DNA from: Caenispirillum bisanense
GTDB lineage: Bacteria; Pseudomonadota; Alphaproteobacteria; Rhodospirillales; Rhodospirillaceae
Assembly (NCBI RefSeq): GCF_039523075.1
Contig: NZ_BAAAEP010000003.1
Coordinates: 115,238 to 179,237, forward strand
DNA: 64,000 nucleotides
Direction of reading: 5' to 3'
The translations under genes and the position numbers were made by a program. Of the stretch, positions 35,770-44,984 are shown in pieces; position 1 is the first letter of the stretch; each line of letters begins with the position of its first letter. Under the pieces are notes generated by a model. That model was given only the letters and a program-made list of their open reading frames with translations, searched no databases and was not told the DNA's origin.

Positions 35770-37997
35770 CAGGCGCCGGGGTTGGGGCAGGGGGTGTCGC
35801 CGGTGCGCCAGGACCAGCAGTTCTTGCCGGCGGCCTTGGCGGCGTACATGGCCGTGTCGGCGATGCTGAGCAGGCTGTCGCCGGTGGGGGCGTCGTCCGG
35901 GAACAGGGCGAGGCCGATGCTGGCGCCGATGTGCAGCGTCTCGCCGTTCCACGTCACCGGCTCGCCGATGGCCATCAGCACCTTGGCGGCGATGCGCTCC
36001 ACATCGGCGGCGGTGCCCACGTTCACCGCCAGCAGCACGAACTCGTCGCCGCCGATGCGGGCGGCGGTGTCGCCTTCGCGCAGGGCGGCCTTCAGGCGGC
36101 GGCCGATGGTGGCCAGCACCGTGTCGCCGGCGTCGTGGCCGTGGCGGTCGTTGATGGGCTTGAAGCCGTCGAGGTCGATGAACAGCATGCCGACCCGGTT
36201 GCCGTAGCGGCGCGCCTGGGCCAGCGCCGACTGCAGCCGGTCGTAGAGCAGCGAGCGGTTGGCAAGCCCGGTCAGCTGGTCATAGAGCGCCAGATGGCGG
36301 ATGCGCTCCGCCGCCTGATGGCGGGCGATGGCGATGGCGGCGATGCGGGCGGCACGCTGCATCACGTCCACCGCCGCATCGTCGGGCAGGCCGGGGTCCG
36401 CCGAATAGACCGCGAAGGTGCCGAGCACGCTGTCGCCCGGCGTCAGCACCGGCAGCGACCAGCAGGCGCGGAGGCCGGCGGCCTCGGCCAGCGGCGCGAA
36501 GGCGGCCCAGTTGGGATCGCTGAGGGTGTCGGAGGTGAAGCGCGGCTGGCCGCTGAAGGCGGCGGCGCCGCACGATCCCACCCCGGCGCCGATGGAGATG
36601 CCGTCGATGGCCCGCAGATAGTCGCTCGGCAGTGACGGCGCGGCGCAGTGGTGCAGGGTATCGCCCTGCGGACCCAGCAGCAGCAGCGAGGCCCGATGGC
36701 CGGGCAGCTGTTCCTCGATGGCGAGGCAGATGCGCTCCCCCACCACCGGCAGCGGCTCGGCGCGGGCGACCAGTTCCAGGATCTCGCGCTCGGCCCGCAG
36801 CAGGGCGGCGGCGCGGTCGCGCTCGGTGACGTCGATGCCGGTGCAGATGAGGTGGCTCGCCACCCCTTCGCGGTCGCGCAGGGTGGTGAAGGTCCAGCGG
36901 ATGGTGCGCACCGCGCCGGCGGCGGTGCGCAGGCCGGTGGTCAGGCCGCTGGAGGCGGGGCCCTCGCCCTGCTCGTCCAGGCGGAAGGCGGCGGCGGCCT
37001 CGGCCTCGGGGATCAGTTCCCCGAGGCGGGTGCCGACCACATGCGCTTCCTGCAGCCCGGTGACGGTCTCGCACGCCCGGTTGAAGGAGACGATGCGGCC
37101 GCGCCGGTCGACCACCGCCACCAGGGCGCCGACGGTGCGCAGCACGGCGTTGGTGAAGTCCTGCTCGCGCTGGAGGCGCCGGTTCACTGCCCGCGTTTCG
37201 GCCAGGGCGGCGTCGCGTTCCTCCTCGGCGGCGCGGCGCAGGGTGATGTCGCGCTGCACGCCGACGTAATGGGTCAGCTGCTGGCGGCTGTCGAACACCG
37301 GCGCCACCATCAGCTCGTTCCAGAACGCCGAGCCGTTCTTGCGGAAGTTGCGGATGACGCCGATGCCCTCGCGCCGTTCGGCGATGGCGGCGCGGATCTC
37401 GGCCAGCCCCGGCTGGTCGCCGTCGTCGCCGTGCAGGAAGCGGCAGTTGCGGCCCGCCGCCTCCTCGGCCGAGAAGCCGGTGATCTCGGTGAAGGCGGGG
37501 TTGGTGTAGAGGATGGGCATGCCCTCGGCCTGGGCATCGACGATGATGATGCCCTGGCTGGAGGCCTCGATGGCGCGGTTGCGCAGGCGCAGGGCGGCCT
37601 GGCTCTCGCGCAGGTGGCGCTCGCGGCGGACGGCGGCCGACACGTCGTTGATCTGCAGCAGGCAGCCCGGCGTAGTGCCGCCGAGCGGCCGCACCGCCGC
37701 CGACTGCTGCAGCGGCTCGCCGTCGCCTGGGCGATGCAGGGGCAGCACGCAGCGGTGCAGCTGGTTTGACAGCACCGACGCCATGCCGTGGCGGCAGGCA
37801 AGCTGCACCGCCTCCACCAGCGACGGCGACACGTCGGCGCCGAACAGGCTGACGAGGTCGCGGCCGCAGGCGACCGCGGCGCTTACATCGCTGCGGCGAA
37901 CCAGCCAGGCATTCCAGAACACGATGCGGCCGTCGCGGTCGAACAGCGCCACGCCGCAATCAAGGGCGTCGAGGGCATTGCCGTCGGCACCGGTCAT
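35769..37997 (-). CDS. LOV/PAS/GAF diguanylate cyclase (predicted blue-light sensor)
   Basis: This predicted c-di-GMP synthase has 742 residues. The domains in order are an N-terminal PAS (about 1-115), a LOV-type PAS (about 140-255), a third PAS (about 280-390), a GAF (about 405-560) and GGDEF (about 575-740). The LOV domain has GRNCRFLHG, with the flavin-linking Cys at residue 185, then NFRKNGSAFWNELMVAPV and HYVGVQRDIT, matching FMN-binding positions. The catalytic RIGGDEF is intact, and REGD five residues upstream is a product-inhibition I-site. No EAL domain or membrane segment is seen. Its start lies 62 bp after cheC, with which it is likely co-transcribed. Confidence 0.9.
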   Translation of the reverse strand: MTGADGNALDALDCGVALFDRDGRIVFWNAWLVRRSDVSAAVACGRDLVSLFGADVSPSLVEAVQLACRHGMASVLSNQLHRCVLPLHRPGDGEPLQQSAAVRPLGGTTPGCLLQINDVSAAVRRERHLRESQAALRLRNRAIEASSQGIIIVDAQAEGMPILYTNPAFTEITGFSAEEAAGRNCRFLHGDDGDQPGLAEIRAAIAERREGIGVIRNFRKNGSAFWNELMVAPVFDSRQQLTHYVGVQRDITLRRAAEEERDAALAETRAVNRRLQREQDFTNAVLRTVGALVAVVDRRGRIVSFNRACETVTGLQEAHVVGTRLGELIPEAEAAAAFRLDEQGEGPASSGLTTGLRTAAGAVRTIRWTFTTLRDREGVASHLICTGIDVTERDRAAALLRAEREILELVARAEPLPVVGERICLAIEEQLPGHRASLLLLGPQGDTLHHCAAPSLPSDYLRAIDGISIGAGVGSCGAAAFSGQPRFTSDTLSDPNWAAFAPLAEAAGLRACWSLPVLTPGDSVLGTFAVYSADPGLPDDAAVDVMQRAARIAAIAIARHQAAERIRHLALYDQLTGLANRSLLYDRLQSALAQARRYGNRVGMLFIDLDGFKPINDRHGHDAGDTVLATIGRRLKAALREGDTAARIGGDEFVLLAVNVGTAADVERIAAKVLMAIGEPVTWNGETLHIGASIGLALFPDDAPTGDSLLSIADTAMYAAKAAGKNCWSWRTGDTPCPNPGA

Positions 37998-38020
37998 CAC
38001 GCTGATCCCCCAATTCTCCC

Positions 38021-38062
38021 GACGCCCCCGCGTCAGTTCCCCAGATGACGCCCCCGCGTCAG
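38021..38062. repeat. Paired palindromic repeat between cheC and the cyclase gene
   Basis: A 16-bp sequence starting GACGCCCCCGCG occurs at 38021-38036 and 38047-38062. Each copy is a small hairpin, GACGC/GCGTC around CCCC. The second copy overlaps the end of cheC. Confidence 0.8.
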
Positions 38063-38676
38063 CCGCCCAGATTGTGCAGATAGGCGGCGATGGCGCCGCG
38101 GAAGGCCGCCGCCGTGCGCAGGTCGACCACGAAGGCGAGGTAGCCTTCCAGGTTGCGCGATTTCAGGCTGAAGTCGATCTGCACCAGCATGATGAACGTA
38201 TCGCTGTCGCCCAGCAAGCGCGTAAGGCCGCTGCGGCCGGCGTGGAACGGTTCCGGCAGGCTGGCGTGCAGTTCCGTCTTCAGGGCGTTGGCGATGGTCG
38301 CAAGGCAGCTGTTGAGGATGATGTTGCCGATTTCGGCCAGCGTTTCCTGTTCCAGCTCCGAGATTTCGTCGGCCGGCAGGTCTTCGCCGATCACCGCCCG
38401 CACCAGTTCCAGGCTGCGTTCGCCGGGGAACAGCAGGGCGGCGGTGCCGGTGATCAGGCCCTCGAAGCTCTGCGTCACGCCGGCCACCACCTCCGGCACG
38501 CTGTCGGCGAAGGCGGTTTCGGCCTCGGCGGCATCGGCCAGCCGCACCAGCGGCACCGACAGCACCACCTCGTCGCCCACCAGCCGCGAGAAACTGGCGG
38601 CGGCACGGCCGACGCCCATGTTCATCAGCTCGGTGACGACGTCCTGCTCGTCGGCGCTGAACTGCCAGGCGGCCAT
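38059..38676 (-). CDS. cheC: CheC-family phosphatase
   Basis: CheC/CheX proteins dephosphorylate CheY-type receivers. The 205-residue product has the two active-site helices TELMNMGVGRAA (about residue 16) and AEIGNIILNSCL (about 115), each with the E-x-x-N pair. It begins inside the stop of the receiver gene (TGATG), so the receiver is the obvious substrate. No other chemotaxis genes are nearby. Confidence 0.87.
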   Translation of the reverse strand: MAAWQFSADEQDVVTELMNMGVGRAAASFSRLVGDEVVLSVPLVRLADAAEAETAFADSVPEVVAGVTQSFEGLITGTAALLFPGERSLELVRAVIGEDLPADEISELEQETLAEIGNIILNSCLATIANALKTELHASLPEPFHAGRSGLTRLLGDSDTFIMLVQIDFSLKSRNLEGYLAFVVDLRTAAAFRGAIAAYLHNLGG

Positions 38677-39044
38677 CAGCCGGCGTCCTTGCCTGCGTTC
38701 AGCAGAAAGTCCGACAGGTCTTCCTGCCGCGGCGGCTTGGCGATGAAGCTCATGCCCAGCGCGCGGGCGCGGCCGGCGACCGCGTCCTGGATGTTGGCGG
38801 TGACCATGGCCATGCGGATTTCCGGGTGGCCGGCGGCCAGTTCCTCGGCCAGTTGCAGGCCGTCGCGGCCGGGCATGTTGAAGTCGATGAGGGCGCGGTC
38901 GACGCTCACCCCTTCGACCGCAACGGCGGCTTCATCGGCGGAAGCCGCCTCGATGATGGTGGCATCGGGCACCAGGGCCGTGACAAGGCGGCGCAGAGAC
39001 AGGCGCGCCACGCGACTGTCGTCGACGATAAGAATGGTCGGCAT
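38676..39044 (-). CDS. Single-domain response regulator (CheY-like)
   Basis: The 122-residue receiver domain has VDDSR acidic residues at the N-terminus, the phosphoacceptor Asp in RALIDFNMPG (about residue 55) and the conserved Lys in FIAKPPR (about 105). No output domain is present. It overlaps cheC by one base and heads the receiver-cheC-LOV cyclase unit. The kinase that phosphorylates it is not adjacent. Confidence 0.92.
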   Translation of the reverse strand: MPTILIVDDSRVARLSLRRLVTALVPDATIIEAASADEAAVAVEGVSVDRALIDFNMPGRDGLQLAEELAAGHPEIRMAMVTANIQDAVAGRARALGMSFIAKPPRQEDLSDFLLNAGKDAG

Positions 39045-39166
39045 CAAATTCCCCCCGTTGCCGGCGCGGCCGTCAGGCGCCACGCGGCCTGCGGAATTTA
39101 TCGCGATTTTTATGGAACGGCAACCGCCGATCGAGACCTCCGATGCCGGATCATCGGCCGACACCC

Positions 39167-39697
39167 TCAGGACGGGCCGGTGCACTCGAACAGGACGCGG
39201 TTGACCATGCGGGTCTGGTCGGCCCCGATGTCCGACGCCAGCCGGGCGCGGGCGGCGAAGGCGCCCAGGCTGGCGCGCACCTCCAGGGCGGCGGCCACCG
39301 CGGCCAGTTCGGCCTCGGTCAGCACCGGGTCCAGCCGCTGCCAGAAACAGCGGCAGTTGACGTGCGGGACGCTCGCCTGGCACAGCGCCACCCGGTCGGG
39401 GCCCTGATCGCCGGCCTCGGGCGCGGCGGGGGCATCGGCGGCGCCGGCGGTGTCGCCACCCGCCCCGGCGCCGGGGATCGCCCGGCCGTCCGGGGTGCCG
39501 GGCAGGAGCAGCAGCAGCAGGACCACCACGCCGATGCCGGCGGCGGCCCCGCCGGCGACGACCGCCAGGATGGTCAGCAGGCGGCGCGGCGAACGGAGGG
39601 TGCGGCGCCACCAGATCAGGATGCGCCGGCTGAGGGGGCGGGGTCGGCGTCGCTCGGGCGACGGGGACCGCGGGGCGTAAGCGGAGCGACTGGTCAT
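39167..39697 (-). CDS. Membrane-anchored protein of unknown function
   Basis: The 176-residue protein has a basic N-terminus (about 40 residues), one membrane segment (LLTILAVVAGGAAAGIGVVV and following Leu run, about 42-66), a Gly/Ala/Pro linker and a C-terminal domain with four cysteines (LCQASVPHVNCRCFW and FECTG) and a helical LTEAELAAVAAALE stretch. The cysteine domain is probably periplasmic with disulfides. I do not recognise the family. It lies 122 bp upstream of the receiver gene on the same strand. Confidence 0.6.
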   Translation of the reverse strand: MTSRSAYAPRSPSPERRRPRPLSRRILIWWRRTLRSPRRLLTILAVVAGGAAAGIGVVVLLLLLLPGTPDGRAIPGAGAGGDTAGAADAPAAPEAGDQGPDRVALCQASVPHVNCRCFWQRLDPVLTEAELAAVAAALEVRASLGAFAARARLASDIGADQTRMVNRVLFECTGPS

Positions 39698-39890
39698 GAT
39701 GGTGCCAGCTTTTTCAGACCGCCAGGGTACTTCGGGTTACGCACACGCCATGCCAGCCATCACCCCTGACCACCGGGAGCAAGACCAAGCCGCGACGTGC
39801 GGTTTTCGCGCCATGGTTACGGCGACGCTTTCATGCACTATCGCACAGTTGGATGCAATCTGCGACCGCCATTGAAATGTGGTGGCGGTT

Positions 39891-42470
39891 TTACCCGCGC
39901 GGCGCGGTCAGCGTTGCCAGCAGGCCGCGGATCATGTCCAGGTCGTAGGGCTTGGTCAGGCGGGGCACGGCCTGCATCTCCGCCGGGTACTCGCTGGCAT
40001 CGCCGTAGCCGGTGGCGAAGGCGAACGGCACCCCGTCGGCCTGCAGGGCGGCGGCGGTGGGAAAGCTGGTCTCCGGCCCCAGGTTGACGTCCAGCAGGGC
40101 GAAGTCGAACTGTTCCGCCGCCAGCAGCTGCGCCGCCTGGCCGTTGCTGCCGGCCAGGGTCACCTGCTCGCAGCCGAGGCTGAGGAAGGCGGTTTCGGCA
40201 TCCAGGGCGATGATCAGGTTGTCTTCCACCACCAGCACCCGCAGCGGCGCCGCCACCGGCTGTCCCGCCCCGGCGCCCGCCGCGCCGGTGCCGGCTGCGG
40301 CGGCGGCGGCCTGATGACGGCTGCCGGCGCGGTGGACGAAGGCGGCCGGCACCCAGAAGCGGGCGGCGAGCCCTTGCGGTGCATAGTCGACCTGCGCTCG
40401 TCCGCGCAGTTCGAAGGGGATGGTGCGTTCGATGATGGTGGAGCCGAAGCCGCGCCGCGCCGGCGGCTGCACCGGCGGACCGCCCACCTCCAGCCAGTCG
40501 AGGGTGAGGGCGCCGTCGGGTTCCGGCGTCAGCGTCACCTCCACATGGCCGCGCTGGTCGGTAAGGGCGCCGTACTTGGCGGAATTGGTCATCAGCTCGT
40601 GGATCACCAGCGCCAGGGTCGACAGCGCGGCGGGGGCGAGCAGCATGTCGTCGCCGCGCACCCGCACCCGCGCCTGATTGTCGACCAGGAAGCTCTGCGC
40701 CTCCACCCGGATGAGGGTGGTGAGCGAGCCGGGGCCCCAGTTCTCGCGCGTGATCTGGTCGTGGGCGCGGGCCAGCGCCTGGATGCGGCTGTCGAGGATT
40801 TCCGCGAACCGTTCCGCCGAATCCTCCGACCAGCCGGTCTGGCGGATGAGGCCGCGCACCACCCCCATGATGTTGCGCACCCGGTGGTTCAGTTCCGCGA
40901 TCAGCAGTTCCTGCTTCTCGCCGGCGCGGTCGCGCACCCGCGCCGCCTCGTCCCCCAGCCGCAGCACCACGTCGAGCAGCACCAGTCGCAGCTGTTCGGC
41001 CATGCGGACCTGCGCCCGGTCCCAGGTTTCGCTGCGGCCGGCGACGGCGGTCTTCCAGGCGGCGAAGCTGCGGCGCGGCGACAGGCGCTGGTCGTCGGCG
41101 CCGGGCTCGGCCACCTTGTCCGGGTTGCCGGCCCAGGTGACCTGCTGGATCACCTCCGGCCGGAAGAACAGCACATAGTCCCGGGGCGTGCGCGATATCG
41201 GCACCGCCAGCAGTCCGGCCGCCTCGCCCGTCCAGGCGGCGGCTTCCGGCACTTCGGCGCTCAGGTGGTCGGTGGCGAAGATCATGTTCACCGGGCTGCC
41301 GTCGAGCAGGCGGGTGATGGCGGCGATGTGCTCCGCCGCCGGGGCGACGCCGTGGGTCAGCAGGCGGCCATCAAGCACCACCGCCGCCCCGTGGGCGCGC
41401 ATGAGCGGGCAGAAGGCGGCGGCGTAGTCCAGCAGCACCTCCGCCGCCGGTCGGTCGGGCGCCATGGCCGCCGCCACCTGCGCCGACAGCCGCCGCACGT
41501 CGTCGTCGTGGCGCCGCTCGGCGGCATCAAGCTTGGTCTGCAGCACCAGCGAGAACATCTGCCCGAACAACTGCGCCCCGAGGCGGCTGGCATGACCCAG
41601 CACCAGCGGCGTGCGGTGGTGGCAGGCGATCAGCCCCCACAGGGCGTTGTCGACGATGATGGAAATGGACATGGAGGCGCCGACCCCCATGTTGCGCAGG
41701 TATTGCAGGTGGATGTCCGACACGCTGCGCAGCACGCTGTCGGACAGGTCGAGCACGCGCCCGTCGCGGTCGCGGCTGGGGTAGACGCGGCAGCCGTCGT
41801 CGCCGGCGTCGGCGATCACCCGGATGGTGTTGTGCAGATAGAGCTGGCGGGCCTGCTGCGGGATGTCGGTGGCCGGATAGCGCAGGTGCAGGAAGGGCTC
41901 CATGCTGCGCTCGCGCGCTTCGGCCGTCACTTGGCCGCTGCCGTCGGGCAGGAAGCGGTAGACCATCACCCGGTCGAAGCCGGTGAACATGCGCACGTAG
42001 CGCGCCGCATCCTCGCACAGGCGCTGCGGCGTCGGGGCGGCCGACAGGCGGTCGATCAGGCTGCGCACCATGGCCAGGGCATCGTCCACCGCCTCGCCGG
42101 GCGCGTGGGGCATGAACTCGGTGACGATGGTGTCGGCGGACAGATGCACGGCGACGTCGTAAAGCTGCCCCTCCGGTCCCACCGGCAGGCGCGACACCAC
42201 CTCGCTGCCGTGGTGGCCGGTGGCGAACTGCAGGCGGTTGCGCAGGGCGTGCAGGGTGTCGCCGTCGAACAGCTCGCGGAACGGCCGGCCCACCATGTCC
42301 TCGGCGGTGCGGCCGAGGAAGTCGACCACGTTGTGGGAGGCGTGGGTGATGGTCCAGTCGGCCGCCGCGCCCAGCAGGAAGCCGTGGCGCTGCACCTTGC
42401 CGAGCAGGTGGATCGGCTCGCGGTCGCAGGTGGTGAGGTCGACGGAGGACGAAAGCGTGGAAGCGGGCAT
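39891..42470 (-). CDS. bphP: Bacteriophytochrome histidine kinase with C-terminal receiver
   Basis: This predicted red/far-red photoreceptor has 859 residues. Domains are PAS (about 1-115) with the biliverdin-linking Cys15 in LTTCDREPIHLLG, GAF (about 140-310) with PATDIP and CHHRTP, PHY (about 320-500) with the tongue motif PRRSF, an HWE-type kinase (from about 525; IAELNHRVRNIMG with the phospho-His, IHELMTNSAKYGAL) and a receiver (about 743-859) with VVEDN and the phosphoacceptor in ALLDVNLG. The heme oxygenase gene that makes its chromophore ends 4 bp upstream. The output beyond the fused receiver is unknown. Confidence 0.95.
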   Translation of the reverse strand: MPASTLSSSVDLTTCDREPIHLLGKVQRHGFLLGAAADWTITHASHNVVDFLGRTAEDMVGRPFRELFDGDTLHALRNRLQFATGHHGSEVVSRLPVGPEGQLYDVAVHLSADTIVTEFMPHAPGEAVDDALAMVRSLIDRLSAAPTPQRLCEDAARYVRMFTGFDRVMVYRFLPDGSGQVTAEARERSMEPFLHLRYPATDIPQQARQLYLHNTIRVIADAGDDGCRVYPSRDRDGRVLDLSDSVLRSVSDIHLQYLRNMGVGASMSISIIVDNALWGLIACHHRTPLVLGHASRLGAQLFGQMFSLVLQTKLDAAERRHDDDVRRLSAQVAAAMAPDRPAAEVLLDYAAAFCPLMRAHGAAVVLDGRLLTHGVAPAAEHIAAITRLLDGSPVNMIFATDHLSAEVPEAAAWTGEAAGLLAVPISRTPRDYVLFFRPEVIQQVTWAGNPDKVAEPGADDQRLSPRRSFAAWKTAVAGRSETWDRAQVRMAEQLRLVLLDVVLRLGDEAARVRDRAGEKQELLIAELNHRVRNIMGVVRGLIRQTGWSEDSAERFAEILDSRIQALARAHDQITRENWGPGSLTTLIRVEAQSFLVDNQARVRVRGDDMLLAPAALSTLALVIHELMTNSAKYGALTDQRGHVEVTLTPEPDGALTLDWLEVGGPPVQPPARRGFGSTIIERTIPFELRGRAQVDYAPQGLAARFWVPAAFVHRAGSRHQAAAAAAGTGAAGAGAGQPVAAPLRVLVVEDNLIIALDAETAFLSLGCEQVTLAGSNGQAAQLLAAEQFDFALLDVNLGPETSFPTAAALQADGVPFAFATGYGDASEYPAEMQAVPRLTKPYDLDMIRGLLATLTAPRG

Positions 42471-42474
42471 CGGC

Positions 42475-43023
42475 CTAGGGAGTCCTGGTCTGCTGGGCGG
42501 CCGTCAGAAAGCCGTCGAAGGTGGCGCTGGCCGCCGCCGCGGCGCGGGCGAGGCCGGCGGGCGTCCATGTCAGGCTTTCCAGCCAGGCGAGGAAGGTCGG
42601 CCACAGCGGCTGATCCTCGCCATGCCGCAGGAAGGCAGCGGGCAACGGGCCGGGCGCTGCCGCCACCCGTCGCGCCAGCACCCGTCCGCCCAGGCGCGAG
42701 CCCTCCAGCACATAGCAGATGCCGGCCACCCCCTCGCGGTCGGCGGGCAGGGTGGGCGGCGGGTCGTGCGGCAGCGGCAGACGGAGCGCGTCCAGATCGT
42801 CCTTCAATGCCTGGGACCGCAGCCGGGATGCAGCCGACGGCATCGACGCAAAGGTGGCATCCCCCGCCAGCGCCGCTTCCAGCGGCAGCAGCACCCGCGC
42901 ATGGGCGCTCAGGAAGCGGCCGTAGGCGGCGGTGTCGGCGAGGTCGAAGAGGCTGAAGGCGGCATCCACCCGGGCATGATGGGCCTGGGTTGCCTGCCTC
43001 AGATGATGCCGCGCGGGCTGCAT
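42475..43023 (-). CDS. bphO: Heme oxygenase for phytochrome chromophore
   Basis: BphO cleaves heme to biliverdin. The 182-residue product has the heme-ligand histidine region LRQATQAHHARVDAAFS (about residue 16) and GICYVLEGSRLGGRVLARR (about 100), the BphO distal-helix motif. It precedes bphP by 4 bp, so chromophore and apoprotein are made together. Confidence 0.9.
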   Translation of the reverse strand: MQPARHHLRQATQAHHARVDAAFSLFDLADTAAYGRFLSAHARVLLPLEAALAGDATFASMPSAASRLRSQALKDDLDALRLPLPHDPPPTLPADREGVAGICYVLEGSRLGGRVLARRVAAAPGPLPAAFLRHGEDQPLWPTFLAWLESLTWTPAGLARAAAAASATFDGFLTAAQQTRTP

Positions 43024-43223
43024 TCGGGGCGATGATCTCCGGTCGGGTGCTGGCGAGGGAACCGCGACGGCAGCCGCCGGCCCGGATGACGAGACCCCGA
43101 CCTAAGAACCATCTCCGCCCCCGGCAAGGGGCAGGGGGCTGAGTCGAAGGACGGATGCCCCAAGGGGGGCGACGGTCATGCTAGCCGTCGCCGCCCGTCG
43201 GCACCACGTCCACTACCTTCGTC

Positions 43224-44972
43224 TTATGCGGTGGCGGCAGAGGGCCAATCCTGCCCCTCGGCAAGCGCCGCGCCGATGCGCGCCGCCAGCGTCTCCGCCT
43301 CCGGCAGCAGCAGGCGGGCGAAGGCGGCGGCGGTGGCCTGCTTGTCGGCGTGGAAGGGCTCGCCACCCCGCGCCGCCGCCGTCGCCATGCGCCCCCACAT
43401 CCAGCCGTAGGACAGCAGGGCGAACAGCCGCAGGATGTCGGTGGCCGCCGCCGCCCGCGCGGTGGCGGAGGCGGCGGGCAGGTCGTCCACCGTCCGGGCC
43501 GCCGCCGCCAGCACCCGGCGCAGGCGGTCCGCCAGGGCGGGCGGCATGGCCGGCAGGTCGGCGTCTACCAGCGCGGACAGGCGCCGGGGCAGGCGGCCGC
43601 CGTCGGGCAGCAGCTTGCGGCCGACCAGATCGAGCGCCTGGACGCCGTTGGTGCCTTCATAGATCTGCGTCACCCGCACGTCGCGCACCAGCTGCTCGAC
43701 ACCCCACTCGCGCACATAGCCGTGGCCGCCCAGCACCTGCTGCGCCAGCACGCAGGCATCGAAGCCGAAATCGGTGCCGGCCGCCTTCACCACCGGCGTC
43801 AGCAGAGCCACGAGGTCGTCCGCCGCCTCGCGCTCCGGCCCGGCGGGCAGGCGCTCGGCGCGGTCGAGCTGCACCGCCACCCAGGCCGCCAGCGCCCTGC
43901 CGCCTTCGGTGGTGGCGCGGGCGATGGCGACCATGCGGGCGACGTCGGGGTGGTGGATGATGGGATCGGCCGGCAGGTCGGGCCGCGACGGACCGTCCGG
44001 AGCGCGGCCCTGCAGGCGCTCGGCGGCATAGGCGGCGGCGGTCTGCCAGGCGCATTCGGCGGCGCCGATGCCCTGGATGCCGACAAACAGGCGCTCGTCG
44101 TTCATCATGGTGAACATGGCCGGCAGGCCGCGATGGGGCTCGCCGACCAGCCAGCCGACGGCGCCGTCGTAGTTCACCACGCAGGTGGGCGAGGCGTGCA
44201 GGCCCATCTTCTCTTCCAGCGAGCCGACCGACCAGCCGTTGCGGCGGCCGTCCGGCAGCACCTTGGGCACCAGGAACAGGCTGATGCCGCGCGTGCCCGG
44301 CGGCGCATCGGGCAGGCGGGCGAGCACCAGATGCACCACGTTGTCCGTCAGGTCGTGATCGGCGGCGGAAATAAACATCTTGCTGCCGGTCAGGCGCCAG
44401 GTGTCGCCATCGCCATCGCCGTCGGGCTCGGCGCGGGTGCGCAGCAGGCCGAGGTCGGTGCCGCACTGCGGTTCGGTCAGCGCCATGGCGCCGGTCCATT
44501 CGCCGGTCGCCATCTTGGGCAGCCAGCGGCGCTTGAGGTCGTCGGAGGCGTGCGCCGCGATGGCCTGCCACGCCCCGCGGGTGAGGCCCGGCAGGATGCT
44601 GAAGGCGAGGCTGGCGCCGCACACCATCTCGGTCACCAGGAAGTCCACCACCCGCGGCAGGCCCTGGCCGCCGTAAGCGGGATCAAGCGCGATGCCGGTC
44701 CAGGCTCCCTCCGCCCACTGGCGATAGGCGTCGTGGAAGGCGGCGGGCATGACGACCCCGGCCGGCGTCAGGCGGGCGCCCTCGCGGTCGCCGGCGGCAT
44801 TGGCGGGGAAGACGGCGCCTTCGCAGACCTTGGCCGCTTCCGCCAGCACGGCGTCGACGAGGCCGGCGTCCACCTCCGCCAGTCCGGGCAGGCCGGCGAG
44901 GGCGGTGGAGACGTCCAGCACCTCGTGCAGCAGGAAGCGCATGTCGCGGACGGGGGCGGCATAGACGGTCAT
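43224..44972 (-). CDS. Acyl-CoA dehydrogenase
   Basis: This flavoenzyme makes the 2,3-enoyl-CoA in the first beta-oxidation step. The 582-residue product has the FAD/substrate motif MALTEPQCGTDLG (about residue 165), SKMFISAADHDLT, EEKMGLHASPTCVV and the catalytic Glu in QIYEGTNGVQALDL (about 460), followed by the extra C-terminal domain of the large FadE-like class. Its start lies 12 bp after the dehydrogenase/hydratase stop. It is the last gene of the catabolic cluster. Confidence 0.93.
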   Translation of the reverse strand: MTVYAAPVRDMRFLLHEVLDVSTALAGLPGLAEVDAGLVDAVLAEAAKVCEGAVFPANAAGDREGARLTPAGVVMPAAFHDAYRQWAEGAWTGIALDPAYGGQGLPRVVDFLVTEMVCGASLAFSILPGLTRGAWQAIAAHASDDLKRRWLPKMATGEWTGAMALTEPQCGTDLGLLRTRAEPDGDGDGDTWRLTGSKMFISAADHDLTDNVVHLVLARLPDAPPGTRGISLFLVPKVLPDGRRNGWSVGSLEEKMGLHASPTCVVNYDGAVGWLVGEPHRGLPAMFTMMNDERLFVGIQGIGAAECAWQTAAAYAAERLQGRAPDGPSRPDLPADPIIHHPDVARMVAIARATTEGGRALAAWVAVQLDRAERLPAGPEREAADDLVALLTPVVKAAGTDFGFDACVLAQQVLGGHGYVREWGVEQLVRDVRVTQIYEGTNGVQALDLVGRKLLPDGGRLPRRLSALVDADLPAMPPALADRLRRVLAAAARTVDDLPAASATARAAAATDILRLFALLSYGWMWGRMATAAARGGEPFHADKQATAAAFARLLLPEAETLAARIGAALAEGQDWPSAATA

Positions 44973-44984
44973 CGGGCACGGTCC

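Noticed and set aside
43169..43191. 7-bp hairpin GCGACGG/CCGTCGC after the acyl-CoA dehydrogenase gene as its terminator
   Set aside because: There is no U-tract on the minus strand and it may be chance in GC-rich DNA.
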